Of a stretch of 64,000 nt of DNA, positions 35,151-46,420 are shown piece after piece (positions within the stretch are counted from its first letter, which is position 1; each line of letters begins with the position of its first letter). Both the position numbers and the translations under genes were made by a program. A model generated the notes under the pieces. The model did no database searches, was not told the origin of the DNA, and saw only the letters and a program-made list of their open reading frames with translations. The DNA is from Caenorhabditis remanei (lineage: Eukaryota; Nematoda; Chromadorea; Rhabditida; Rhabditidae), in NCBI RefSeq assembly GCF_010183535.1, contig NC_071332.1, positions 16,306,001 through 16,370,000 of the forward strand, written 5' to 3'.

Positions 35151-37558
35151 CGTCTTTCACTAAACGAGGGAGGGTTCCGGAGTGAAAAATGCACCAGATC
35201 GCCTATGATCGTTTCTCAACCAGACTCGTACTAGAATCCTCCCGAAACATAATCAATACGCTCCGGGGGGCCAGAGGATGCTCCATAGGGAGTGTCCTCC
35301 TCAGATACTTGAGCCAGAATCGGTAAACGAAAGATATCGTCTCAAACCAATACGGCCGACTACTCCATTAGTCTTCAGGACGATCCGCAAGCGCGAGTCT
35401 TGCGACCTGCTGCGAGGGGAGTGACCTTACGACCCGAAATAACCGGTTTGACTATTTCAGCTCGTATTTACATACTACTGAATATGTCGGTCGCTGAGGC
35501 CTTTCGAATACAGCACCTCAACTAAGTCTTCTGGTAGATAGGTCAGTTTTCGAACTAACGATGATGGATTCGGTTGAAAATCAAAACGCATGTATCCGAG
35601 GAAGGATGCTCAAAAGAGCTTCCGCTCGATACGAAATTCAGCCGATTCGATCAGATCAGAACGAACTGGAACCCACTTAATGCTTAGCTCTCCGAACTAC
35701 AATTGATACGGGTGCGGTCCCTCGCGGTGCTTCGATCTCATCCACACTATGTACGGAGAGAATAGAAGAACGGAAAGAGAGCGCAGCGTTATCACGAAAC
35801 GGAAGACTCGCTAGCACTAAGCATTTCTCGTAGAGGAGATTCGTTCGGCTCTGACCGGCAAATCCAGGCGCTTAAAGAAAGCGCCTGTCGGATAGCGGGG
35901 CAAAGGCGAGGATTCATCAACCCATGAGAATATATCTATTCCCAGAAGACACGTGTGAAATTACTCAGTTTTTCTGCGATAGTAGCGACTCGCTTAGTTA
36001 AAGAGATAAGACCAATCAATCAAGACTATTGACCCATCGTCCATATCCGGTCAGGGAACAAAGGGTACCGACTGCTCGATCGCCCTCGAATCTACTCACT
36101 ATGAAACGCATGCGTTCAAAGTTTTTGATTTTAGGCATCAGTCTTAACCCTCCAGAATCCTGATACGGAGCTGGGGGACGATCAACAATCGATCGACTGT
36201 AATCCACTCTTTATCAGAGAGAGTCTGAAAGCGAGGGACGGGTTCGAGGGTACCACTAGAAGACTTAAGAGGTGTGTTATCGAGGTGACGGGGATTCGAA
36301 AGACCCGAAATAGATCGGGGGAGATCAAATCGCCGAGGCTCGCATTAACACCATCGGAATCAACTAGAACCGCTTGTGTCTCGAGGAACCGATTAGGAAA
36401 TATCGCTTATTCCCGCTCGGGCTCTAAGATTAGCAGTAAAAGGTCGCCTCAAACGTATCGCTACGCTATCTCCTACGACTTATGAAATTCTGGGCCTTGA
36501 GTTGCCCCTCATATAGCAGGTTTTGCTTCGCTCACTCTCAAACGACTGCCGAATTATCCGAGGACGATAAGGCGAGAGAAACTAGGCCGAACCTTAAATG
36601 AACATCTCATGGAGACTCGTTAACTCGAGGAGGCGGAGTACGAGACAGGTATGCACCTGCGCCGTGTCGCAAACAGTCGAGGGGTACTGTAGTCAAATGT
36701 ATGTCGGAATCCCAAAGGGAGACGGAGATACACTGGGGTTACAGTTCCTAATCGATACAAAGATGGAGCACCTGAGGCCAACAGCGACTCCAACACATGG
36801 CAGTATGCGGTCTCTTGCCTGGCATCCCTGATACCGATCCCTAACGAGTATGCATGAGCATCAAAACTATACTCGGAAGCAACACAAGCTTCACACCAGG
36901 GGGCTCGCCTGCTCTGCAACAGAATCAGTACTATTCAACAAATCAGAACGATTTCCGATTAGAATAGAAAAGTACCGAAACTAGCATCAGCCGACCCGAG
37001 GTCTGGAGGACAATATCGATGTCGGGGATATCCCTCGCCTCACGAACGGGATCGCATGCAGTAAAAACTGCTGATCGCGCAATCAGAGGACTGGCAATCG
37101 ATACTACTCGAGCTCCGGAGAGGGCAAGCAGATCGATAAACCAACAAAGGAGTCGCCGAATATCAACACTATGCTCGAAACCAGGGACCCCCAGTTTTCG
37201 TTTACATTCTCCTTCCGCTCAAGCTCTCAAAATCTAAACCACGGAGCTACCTTTCGGCGGCCCCGCAGGAGCTTCTGATTGCTTTAAACTTCCGGAGAAT
37301 GTCTTGAATCCAAAGCATCGATTGCAGATTATCGATACGGAAGCGAATTATTGATCGCCGGTCCTATCGGAACTCTCGAGGGCTTCGAATTAATCCGAAT
37401 CCCGAGAATGTTCGGACGAGGAGGGGATAAATCGATAAAGCTTACGTATGTAACCTCCAAGTGACACTATGAACCCGCATAGAGGCTCCCTCCGATCCAG
37501 CAAGCTGGCATGAAGGGACCTTGACTCTTAATTGTTATTATCTAAAGCGGCTGGTAAG

Positions 37559-37770
37559 CGAGGAAGACACTCACGCTGATTGAAGAGAACTGATCGGACG
37601 CCTACTATGATTCTCCGGTCCGAATAGAAGCTCTCAAGGACTTCTCCGAAGAGATTCCGAGAGCTCCAATCGGCATCAGAAAACCTGAGGCGTCGGAGAA
37701 TTCCCAAATCAACTATCACTTCCGCAAACGGGCAAGCCCGTGTTAAAACACAGCAAAAAGTGAGAGCGTC
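37559..37770 (-). repeat. ~200-bp leader module, LTR-proximal occurrence, copy 2
   Basis: This is the counterpart of 11,300-11,503. Comparing it with 34,946-35,150 in the same leader shows that the stems are kept and the loops vary. Confidence 0.5.
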
Positions 37771-37889
37771 TTTCGCCAACGAGGCACTAAAGAACAAACA
37801 AAAAAGAAGCCAAGTTGCTTCTGCCCGAAGGAAGAAGCGACACAAGAGAAAAGACACAAGAATCCAGCACGAGCGTCATCAAACGCGAC

Positions 37890-38830
37890 CATCCACGATA
37901 CTTCACCTCAATTTCTACCATTTCTGGCTCGGTCGGGGCTTCGAAAACATTCGAAAATGCTTCGAAGACGCGAGGAATTCCAGATCCGGTGAGAAACACG
38001 AGGGAAGTGGAGCCAAACGACGACATCCGAAGTTAGCGATGCACTAGAATCCATCCACGAGACTTCTGATCGTTCTCCGCCTGTTCTGATTCGCCCGTGA
38101 TATTCGAAGAGGTTCGAAAACGTTTCGAAATCGCGGGGGAATTCAGAAGCCGGCGAAAAAACGAGGGAAGTTGACGAAATGACGAAGACTGAAGCACGCG
38201 AGGCACGAGGGAGCCATCCAACACCAATGACAGCTTCCCATGTGTGCGAAGCTTGACGTAGCCATCCGAAGGAATTTTTTGAACAATCTTCGCCTCGCCC
38301 GACTCGTTCGGGTATTGGAGACATTCGAAAATGTGTCCGCTACGCGAGAGAGTTCGGGGTCTGGCAAAAATATCACAAAAAATCGACTTACAGACAGAAA
38401 ACGAAGCATTCGCAACACGAGGGAGCCATCCGAAACCATCAGCGAGACTTCTGATCGATTTCCACCGGTGTTCCGACCCGCTCGGGATTTTCGAAATATC
38501 ACGAAATATTTCGAAATCCGGAAAAGGGTGGGAATCCCGGCGAAAAACCGAGGGAAGTTGATCCAAACATCAGCAAACGAGGCGTCCGAAACACGAGGAA
38601 GCCACCGCAGACGATCCATTGAAACTTCTGATCGATTCTAGCCGGTGTCCGATTTTTTCGGGATTTTCGAAATGTTTCGAAAAGTTTCGAAACACTCGAA
38701 ATCCGGAAAAAATGAGGGATAACGGGTCGAAACGAGGGAAGTGGAACGAAAAAGCAGCAAACAGGTGAAGGAAGCCCGAACCATCCGTTGAAATCGACGC
38801 GAGGGGGTTCCGATCGAATTCCAGCCAAAT
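37890..38830 (-). repeat. Degenerate ~180-bp tandem array in leader, copy 2
   Basis: This is the copy 2 equivalent of 11,640-12,560. It has the same unit order and the same TTCGAA-rich cores, with indels that break every long frame seen in copy 1. Confidence 0.6.
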
Positions 38831-39465
38831 TTCAGCAAAAACCGCGGTGAAGTAGCTCGAGGAGTCGAAATCCATGACGAGGCGTGGTGAATTCGAGTGT
38901 AATTGGGCGATTTCGCGTTGAAATGCGCGGAAAGACCGAAAAACCTCGATTTTCCCGAGGGAAAAGAGTTTTTTTCAGCCAATCGGCGGAAATCTTGGCG
39001 AAAATTGCCGAATTTCTCGAGTATCTGACCGATTTCAGGCCTTTCTCGAATAATTCCGTCGGGAATTCGCGAAAAAATCACGAAACACGAGGGAGAAACG
39101 AGAGAGAACGATGAAAAACGCCCGGAAATTTGCGCAAAAAGTGTGAAGGCCTAAAGCCGCAACGCGGCGCAGCGCTTCGCACTAGAGCGAACTTGCTTCC
39201 AAATTTAAAGGTGGGGCCAAAATTGGCGCCAAATTCAAAAAAGGAAAGCAAAATTTCGGGGAGAAAAACATCGAAAAACCCGAAAATGAAGTTTGCGAAG
39301 AAGTTTTTCGCCGTTCACGTTAATTTTCCGAGGGAAAACAAGTGAAAACTGTACATTAAAATCGAAAAATATCGATTTTATCGGACAAAAAATGGGCAAA
39401 CCGACTGATTCGTCCGGTCGAGGGGAAAAATCGATAATCTCGAAATTTTCCGCCCGAGCGGATAC

Positions 39466-39483
39466 TTCCCGGTCGATGCACCA
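39466..39483 (-). promoter_or_regulatory. Primer-binding site, tRNA-Gly(GCC) type
   Basis: The plus strand reads TTCCCGGTCGATGCACCA, two bases before the LTR. From memory, the 3' end of metazoan tRNA-Gly(GCC) with its CCA is TTCCCGGCCGATGCACCA, so 17 of 18 positions agree. The minus strand is therefore complementary to that tRNA, exactly where reverse transcription of a minus-strand LTR element would be primed. This fixes both the LTR boundary and the orientation. Confidence 0.85.
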
Positions 39484-39485
39484 AA

Positions 39486-40207
39486 TGTGGCCACCCCTTC
39501 TGTCTCCAGAAGGCCGCCGGTAATGAGCCGAGTGGGGTGGGAACATGGGCCCAAAATAGACTTCCGTTTTAGGTGGTTCAGAGGTAAAAGGAAGTGTCCC
39601 GCTGTACAGTTAACACGTGTATTAAATAACCGATTTATTCAGGGGAAAAGCATGACCCGCGAGGGACTGCATTAAAAACCTGATCGATTATTTCCTTTCG
39701 GAAATTACATGAAAAGGGAGAAAAAAGGAGTAAGCGAGGTATTCGAGGAGTCGCTCAGGGGATTCCTAGCTTGTTAAAGCTTAGGGGTGTCCAGAGAGAC
39801 GCCGGCGAGGCTCGCGAACAACTTCTACAACAAACAACAAAAGAGAGAATTGTTAGAAGAACAAAACTAAAAACAAGACTGATTTAATTAATGGCTTTAG
39901 GCCAGGTGAGGGTGTCGGTCGATTACGGTCACAGTCGTTGATGGATGTGCGGCGCGGCGAGACCCGACGAGGAAACAGCGTGCGCCTTTGACTGAAGAGA
40001 CGCAGACACGACGATGGCGGCGATTTAAATAAAGTGGAATATTACTTCCGCCTGAAATGGGGTTAAAGGAACAGGGAAGAAGGGAGGTAATTAAATGAAA
40101 GTAAAATATGTAATAAATATAAACTAAATTAGAATAATTTAGTAATATAAATTACATTTTAGTTTGGAGTGTGGCAGGGACCTGATTCGGGGACCAGGGG
40201 ACTGACA
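39486..40207 (-). repeat. 5' LTR of element copy 2
   Basis: This is a 722-bp LTR homologous to 13,225-13,935, with the same TGT...ACA ends. Differences from copy 1 are a few per cent by eye, including indels near the middle. At 40,208 the sequence switches at once to a LINE, so the element sits at or in the 5' end of that LINE copy. No 3' LTR of this copy is seen. It would have to lie in the gap at 15,243-15,342 or be lost. Confidence 0.85.
39634..39639 (-). terminator. AATAAA in LTR, copy 2
   Basis: This is the sense-strand poly(A) signal within LTR copy 2, equivalent to 13,372-13,377. Confidence 0.55.
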
Positions 40208-42030
40208 ACACCTCCCCCAAAATACCTCCACTTTACGTCAATAATCAACTGATATCCTCCAACGCATTTAAATCATCCATATTCTCGTCTGTATTTTTTA
40301 GCAACTACAACTGTTCCCCTTCCAGCTCGCTTATCCCAGGATCGAACAATTCTAGTAATAATATCTCAACTTCTGAGCTTTTTCTTCCCTGGATCATCGA
40401 GAACACGCTTCGTAAAGTCCCTCCCCGTTGCGGTTTCACAACCCATCATGCCAACTTCTATATCATTCGTAACTGCGCTACCACCCTTGCTATCCCGTTG
40501 TCAATAATCTACTCTGACTCCTTCCTTAGGTCACACGTCCCTGCCTCTTGGAAACACGCTATCATCACCCCAATTCCCAAAAAAGGATCCTTGACCTCTC
40601 CTGAAAACTACCGCCCGATATCGCTCACAGACCCTTTTTCTCGTGTCTGTGAGCGTATCTTGTGCAATTATATTAAGATTAATCTTTTCCGCAATATAAG
40701 CAGATTTCAACACGGGTTTCTGTCTAAACGATCTTGCTCTAGCTCACTTGTCCACTCTATCTCTGAATACAGATTATTACTCTCCAGTCACAAGTCTCTT
40801 GACGTTGTCTATTTCGACTTCCGCAAGGCATTCGATCAAGTGGACCACCAATTTCTTATTTCGAAACTTGTCAGCTTCGGAATCCCTAGTAATATCATTT
40901 CCTGGCTTACTGATTTTCTGTCTGATCGAACATTCTCTGTCAAGATTGATGACTTCGTTGGCACTCCCTCTGCTTCTATCCCCTCCGGTGTCCCCCAGGG
41001 CTCCGTCTCTGGCCCTCTCTTGTTTTTAGTCTTTATTAATGATCTCCTGCTCAAACTTGCTGACATTTCATCGCTACGTATCGCAGCTTTCGCTGACGAT
41101 ATTAAGCTGTACTCTCATGATCCTCTAGCACTTCAAATGGGAATAGACTTGGTAGAGTCTCGGGCTTCTGATAACTCCTTACCTCTGGCCCACTCTAAGA
41201 CTGCCCTTCTTCGTCTCGGACCTCGAAACTCTTCTCACCCGTACACTATTGGAGGTTCCCTCATTGATTCCGTTGATTCTGTTAGGGATTTAGGTTTATT
41301 AATAGAACCTAATCTCAAGTTCACTAGACACATTAATCGGGCTGTTGCTCTCGCCTTACTCCGTTCAAAACAACTACTGAAATCTTTCAAATCCAACTCT
41401 CCCCAATTTTATATCTTCTTATTCAAAACTTACGTACTCCCTCTAGTTGAATACTGCTCCGTCGTTTATTCACCTCCACCATCATCTAAACTAGCGCACA
41501 AGCTCGAAACTCCTCTCAGATTCTTTTCGCGGAAAATTCTTCAACGCTGTAACACACCTTATTGTTCCTACTCGGATCGCCTCTCCCAACTTGACCTCTT
41601 TTCTATGCGCCACCGTAGGCTCAAAGCGCAACTACTTCTCTTATACAATCTTATAATCGGCGCCTCATATTTTCCTAGTCTTGAGACCCATGTCAGGTTA
41701 AGTTCCTCCCGTCGCCCAATGTCTCTTATCTGTATAAATCCTAATTGCTCTAATTTTTTCTCAACTGTATTACCTATTTGGAACGCCTTAACTATTAATG
41801 TTCCCCATTTCCTTTGCCCATCGGAATTCAAGTCTCTTCTTGTGAATAATATTGCACGATTCTGATTTTTTTTCTTTCTTTATTCTCCCTCCCCCTTGCC
41901 CAACACCTATTTTTTTTTAATTCCTTATTTCCCGGTTTCCTTTCTAAGGTTTAGTCTCGTGAGAGACTTTACCTGACCTCCAGTGACTTTTTCTGTATAT
42001 TTAAATAGTTAAATAAATATCAATATCAAT
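40208..42030 (+). mobile_element. 5'-truncated LINE (non-LTR retrotransposon), copy A
   Basis: One long frame to the stop at 41,863-41,865 encodes a non-LTR reverse transcriptase. Visible motifs are SWKHAIITPIPKKGS, ENYRPISL, the YFDFRKAFDQVDH block, PSGVPQGSVSGPLLF and FADDIKLYS (near 41,090), then the CR1/Jockey-like C-terminal region. The endonuclease is missing. The 3' end after 41,990 is a short AAATA/ATATCA-rich tail. The left end abuts the LTR at 40,207. Copy B begins at nearly the same internal point. Confidence 0.82.
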
Positions 42031-42050
42031 ATTTTAATTGATTGTCATCC

Positions 42051-42198
42051 CGAGAATCTCGCGAGACGAACGTGAGTTCTGTTCTGTCATTTTCAGCATC
42101 TATTTCGTGAAAAAAAAAAGTTTAATGGATAAAAACGTCAAAATTATACATATTTCTTCATGTGAATGAAGGGGCATTCCTGTCTTGCGAGATTCTCG
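42051..42198. repeat. 148-bp inverted-repeat element with TCTCGCGAGA ends, copy 1
   Basis: The ends are CGAGAATCTCGCGAGAC and GTCTTGCGAGATTCTCG, inverted 17-bp repeats with one mismatch. A paralogous unit lies at 44,387-44,533, both ~370-520 bp upstream of duplicated receptor genes. It may be a MITE or part of the duplicated promoter. Confidence 0.6.
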
Positions 42199-42571
42199 CG
42201 ATTTCCAGCAAAAAACTATGTGGGAATGAAAAATAATTGAAACGTGCTGGGAAATGAATGTTTCTGGAGTGTATATGCCTGGAGGTCTCATCATACTCGA
42301 CTATATCGTAAATGTTGTTTCAGAACAAGGCTTTCATTTATTATATGGTAATTATGTTGGTGGCGAAGATGGGCACGCATGGACTGTGGTACACATTTTA
42401 AGTCATGACGGGAAACACTATACATTTCTGTTTCTTTTGATATAGTCTAGCCCTTTTCATTATTTTCGCCCACAGGAAAATCATCTTTCTTTGTTTTTCT
42501 TGCTCCGGAAATTGAAAAACTGTGTCGACTATACATACAATGATATAAATCAATGTTGTCCACTCTTCAAA

Positions 42572-43770
42572 ATGCCCACCAGTTTTCTTCGCCTAGTTTC
42601 TATAGCTCAAACAGTTGGAACGTTTTCTTTTTTAATCAGCTCATTTTTTGGAATTATTGTGATATTTTTGACACTTTTTGGGGTTCGAAAAATATTCGGA
42701 ACGTACAAATACCTTATAGTGACTTTTACTACAATCGGTATTGGTTTCACATGCTTGGAAGCAGTTTTTCATCCGAATTTTCATTTTTATAATAATGGAT
42801 TTGTTTATTTCACCTTTTCACCTTATCTTCCCCATTTGGCTTGAGCAAAAAGACTTTGAAAGTTATTATATGTAAGTTGGCAATTAAAAAAAATTATTTG
42901 ATTATAATTCTAGCAATGTATACTGGAGTCTACACTGTGACTATATCTCTGTTAGCTGTACAGTTTATTTATCGGTATTGGGCGTTGTTTAGGTATTTAG
43001 TACATTTAAACACCCCGTTATAAAATATTTTACAGTCTTGATCACCTGAGATATTTCAGTGGCTGCAAATCTCTTGTGTGGGTTGTTTATTGCATATTCT
43101 TCGGAGGAATTTGGTCGATGGGAGTTTATAATCTATTGGAAATTGATGACGTTGCAGAAAAATATTTCGAACAAGAAATTCTCATTCGATATAGTGTTTC
43201 AATTAAAGAAATTCCAGTGAAAACCTTTCTAGCTTACGACTCACAAGATGGTTCGATTAGGTGGAAGAATGCTTCGGATACAATTTTGATGAACTCAATA
43301 ATGACCTTTCAATACGGATTAATGATTTTTTGTGGATGGAATATGCATTCGAAAATGGAAGAGAAAATTGCTAACTTTTCTGTTACACGGAAACATCATA
43401 ATAGACAATTATTCAAAACTTTAGTGTTCCAAGTATGAAATTCCTAATATCTATGTAGAATATCTTTCCAATTTCTTTTTCCAGATCAGCACACCCACAA
43501 TATTCCTATTTTCCCCTCTGATTCTCTTTGTCAATCTTCCATATTTTCAAGTCGAATTGAGTCTTCCTGCCGGTGCGATAATGAGTTTGTTCAATATGTA
43601 TCCAGCAATGGACTCAATTATTATATTAATTATTGTTTCGGAATATAGAATTGCTGCGAAAAGTGGGATAGATAGTTGTTGTTAATAATTTACATGTATG
43701 ATTTGTTTTAGAAATGTTAAATGCTGTGATAAGAACCACTTCAGCAGTGTTCAGAACAAAAAGCATGTAA
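42572..43770 (+). pseudogene. Str/Srj-type 7TM chemoreceptor, paralogue 1 (8-bp duplication)
   Basis: Exons are about 42,572-42,870, 42,914-42,992, 43,036-43,432, 43,485-43,662 and 43,712-43,770. It has hydrophobic segments in 7TM order, an FGTYKYLIVTF block after TM1, and a HNRQLFKTLVFQ block before TM6, both typical of the Str/Srj nematode chemoreceptors. These act in ciliated sensory neurons. An exact tandem TTCACCTT duplication at 42,809-42,824 shifts the frame in exon 1 relative to the paralogue at 44,904. The rest of the gene is clean, so the lesion looks recent. Confidence 0.72.
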
Positions 43771-43779
43771 TTTTAACTT

Positions 43780-44386
43780 TTTCAAGCCGGACTTTTCCGG
43801 AAATTACCAAAATAAAATTATTTTCTCATAACTTCTTTCAATCTTTATTTATGAAAATTCATCAAAAAAGTTCACACTTTTTCACTGAATTCATGGGTGA
43901 TCCAACTGGACAATTAAATGCTTCAGAAAACTCTTTCTTATTCGCAAACACTCCATTCACACGAAAGGTATTTGTTGGATGATTTCTAGCCAGCTGTTCC
44001 TTCGACGGCTTGGCATTTCTGGCACTACTCCAGTTCAGAAAAATGGGAACTAATGATGATCATTTCAATATTCTCCTTGTCGATATGATAGCGGGTAAAC
44101 ACCCGAAGAGCGGCAAGTGGAAGCTTCTCAATTGCTTTCTCTGCACAGTTATATTTCTCCTTCGGATTGATCGCGAAAACTTTTTCAACCCACATACGGT
44201 AAGTAGAGTCTCGTCTCGCGAGAATCAGCTTTAGCTCTTTGCGAGAATTCCAGCTGAATCCAGCATCTTCTTGTCTCGTTTTGTCTTGTTATGTTCAGCA
44301 TTTTCTCGTTCAGCATAGTTCAGCTTCAGGATATTCCAGCACGTTTTAATTATTTCTCATTCCCGCATAATTTTTTGTTAGCTTGA
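43780..44386. other. Spacer between receptor paralogues
   Basis: This holds no supported gene. A short plus-strand frame near 44,010-44,234 has protein-like composition but no splice context. The segment is flanked by the duplicated receptor units. Confidence 0.35.
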
Positions 44387-44533
44387 CGAGAATCTCGCGA
44401 GACGAACGAGAATGCTTTATCTATTATTTTCAACGTTCGTTTCGTGAAAACCTGTTTGAAGAAATGGATGAAAACATCAAAATTACATTTATTTATGAGA
44501 ATGAAGGGTCATTCTTGTCTCGCGAGATTCTCG
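44387..44533. repeat. 147-bp inverted-repeat element with TCTCGCGAGA ends, copy 2
   Basis: This has perfect 17-bp inverted ends (CGAGAATCTCGCGAGAC). It was duplicated together with the downstream receptor gene. Confidence 0.6.
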
Positions 44534-45209
44534 CAATGTCCAGCAAGAAACTATGTGGGAATGAAAAATAATTGAAACGTGCTGGGAAATGAATGTTTCT
44601 GGAGTATATAAGCCTGGAGGGCTCATCATACTAGACTATTTCGTAAGTGTTGTTTCAGAACAGGACCCCGACTTGTGATATGGTAATAATGTTGGTGGCG
44701 AAGATGGACTCACATCGACTGTGGTACACAATTTAAGTCATGACAGGAAATACTATACATTTCCGTTTCTTTAGATATTGTCTAGCCCATTTCGTTGTTT
44801 TCACTTACACAAAAATCGTTTTTCTTTCTCCTTCTTCTACCGGAAATTGAAAAACTTGTGATAAAGATACAATAATAAAAATCAACGTTGTCCATTCTTC
44901 AAAATGTCCACCAGCTTTCTTTACCTAAATTCTATAGCTCAAACAGTTGGAACGTTTTCCTTTTTAATCAGCTCATTTTTCGGAATTATTGTGATATATT
45001 TGACACTTTTTGGGGTTCAAAAAATATTCGGAACGTACAAATACCTAATAGTGACTTTTACTACAATCGGTATTGGTTTCACAAGCTTGGAAGCAGTTTT
45101 CCACCCAAGTCTTCATTTTTATAATAATGGATATGTTTTTTTCTATTTGTCTTCTCCATTTGGCCTGAGCAAAGAGATTTTGAAAGTTATTTTATGTAAG
45201 TTGCCAACT

Positions 45210-45433
45210 GAGTTGAGCGGAATGCGGTTTTTGAAAAATGGCGGAAGGCGGAAGGCGGAAAGCGGAATGAAAAAAGTGCCAAAAGGCGGAAGGAGGAATA
45301 AAATATCATTTTTAAGAAAATTATTGTATTCTTATTTTATTGTAAAAAACGCTTTAAAAAAATTTGAAAGAAAAAAGTGGCGGAAAGCGGAAGGTGGAAG
45401 GCGGAAGGCGGAAGGCGGAATTCCGCTCAACTC
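45210..45433. mobile_element. 224-bp MITE with GGAAGGC-rich interior
   Basis: The inverted ends are GAGTTGAGCGGAAT and ATTCCGCTCAACTC. The interior carries purine tandem repeats of GGCGGAA/GGAAGGC on both sides. It lies in intron 1 of the receptor pseudogene and is absent from the paralogue. Confidence 0.72.
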
Positions 45434-45856
45434 TGGTTTTCAATTAAAAAAAAAACAAAGTGACAATAATTCTAGCAATGCATACTGGTGTCTACTCTGT
45501 TACTATATCTCTGTTAGCTGTACAGTTTATTTATCGGTATTGGGCGTTGTTTAGGTATTTAGTAAATTTAAACTAGGAGCTCTGTAATAAAATAGATTGC
45601 AGTCTTGATCACTTGTCATATTTCCGTGGCTGCAAATCTCTTATTTGGGCTGTTTATTGCATATTCTTCGGAGGTATTTGGTCGATGGGAGTTTATAATC
45701 TATTGGAAATGGATGACGTTGCAGAAAAATATTTTGAACAAGAAATTCTTATTCGATATAGTGTTTCAATCAAAGAAATTCCAGTGAAAACCTTTCTAGC
45801 TTACGAGCCACAAGATGGTTTGATTAGGGGGAAGAATGTTTGGCTCTTTATGATTT

Positions 45857-45982
45857 AACGGGGGTTTTAAGAATTAACGGGGGTTTTAAAAATAGACGGG
45901 GGTTTTAAGAATAGACGGGGGTTTTAAGAATTGACGGGGGTTTTAAGAATAGACGGGGGTTTTGGGAATAAACGGGGGTTTT
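45857..45982. repeat. Subterminal G-rich tandem repeats, left Merlin arm
   Basis: Seven to eight units of about 18 bp with core ACGGGGGTTTTAAGAAT. The inverse lies in the right arm at about 48,285-48,410 as C-rich repeats. Runs of five G separated by 13-14 bases could form quadruplexes and may be transposase binding sites. Confidence 0.75.
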
Positions 45983-46175
45983 CGACAAGTTTTATTTACT
46001 TATACTAAGAAAACCCCAAACTGGTCAGAAATGACTACACTCCCTCCAGTATACATTTTTTCATAAGCTTTTCCAATTTTTTTGGTTTTTTTTTTGTTTT
46101 TTCTGCATTTTCTCATTTACTTATCTATTTTGTACGTCGCATAGTTTTTTGATCAGAGAAGTGTAATAATTGTCC

Positions 46176-46420
46176 TCCTTCTTCTTTTGCTCTACATTTG
46201 AAATCGACGAAACGGCGATGTTTCGGGCGAAATATAATCGGTATCATATGGTAGATCGTCCAACTGTTTGGGTTTTTGGATTGCTGGAAAGGAAGACTAA
46301 TAAGGTAGATTTGATAATCCTGCTGCCCATAATCAGACGTAATCGGAAACCTGGTATGATCTCTGAAAAAAAATACCTAAAAAAGAGATTTTTGCATGAA
46401 CAACGATTATCAGCGATAGG
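46176..46420 (+). pseudogene. Merlin transposase fragment, left arm
   Basis: This is an ISXO2-like DDE-type segment: IDETAMFRAKYNR with the first Asp-Glu, then WVFGLLERKTNKV. It is a fragment only, truncated where the arm ends. The mirror copy is at 47,851-48,098 on the minus strand. Confidence 0.7.

Larger units (their letters stand above)
33324..39465 (-). other. ~6 kb non-coding leader of copy 2
   Basis: This is homologous to 7,230-13,204, with scattered substitutions and indels. It keeps both copies of the ~200-bp module (34,946-35,150 and 37,559-37,770), whereas copy 1 has lost most of the gene-proximal one. It also keeps the tandem array (about 37,890-38,830) and the hairpins. No protein-coding exon can be supported in it. 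Confidence 0.6.
15343..40207 (-). mobile_element. Giant BEL/Pao-like LTR element, copy 2
   Basis: This is the more complete copy. In sense order it has a 5' LTR (40,207-39,486), tRNA-Gly-type primer-binding site, ~6 kb leader, genes A-E, Gag frames F and G, and protease-RT-RNase H. It is cut by the N gap at 15,342. Integrase and the 3' LTR are not visible and could lie in the gap. It occupies 24.9 kb before the missing part. Known BEL/Pao elements are usually 5-10 kb with one gag-pol reading frame. This one carries five extra genes and a very long leader. Pol is broken by several frameshifts, so this copy is probably not autonomous, while genes A-G are open. Confidence 0.8.

Noticed and set aside
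15343..40207. Maverick/Polinton-type DNA transposon
   Set aside because: The size fits, but there are no long terminal inverted repeats, no protein-primed DNA polymerase and no packaging ATPase. RT and RNase H are present.
45857..45982. Interstitial telomere repeats
   Set aside because: The G-rich units are ~18 bp with GGGGGTTTT, not the nematode TTAGGC, and are mirrored in the other transposon arm.
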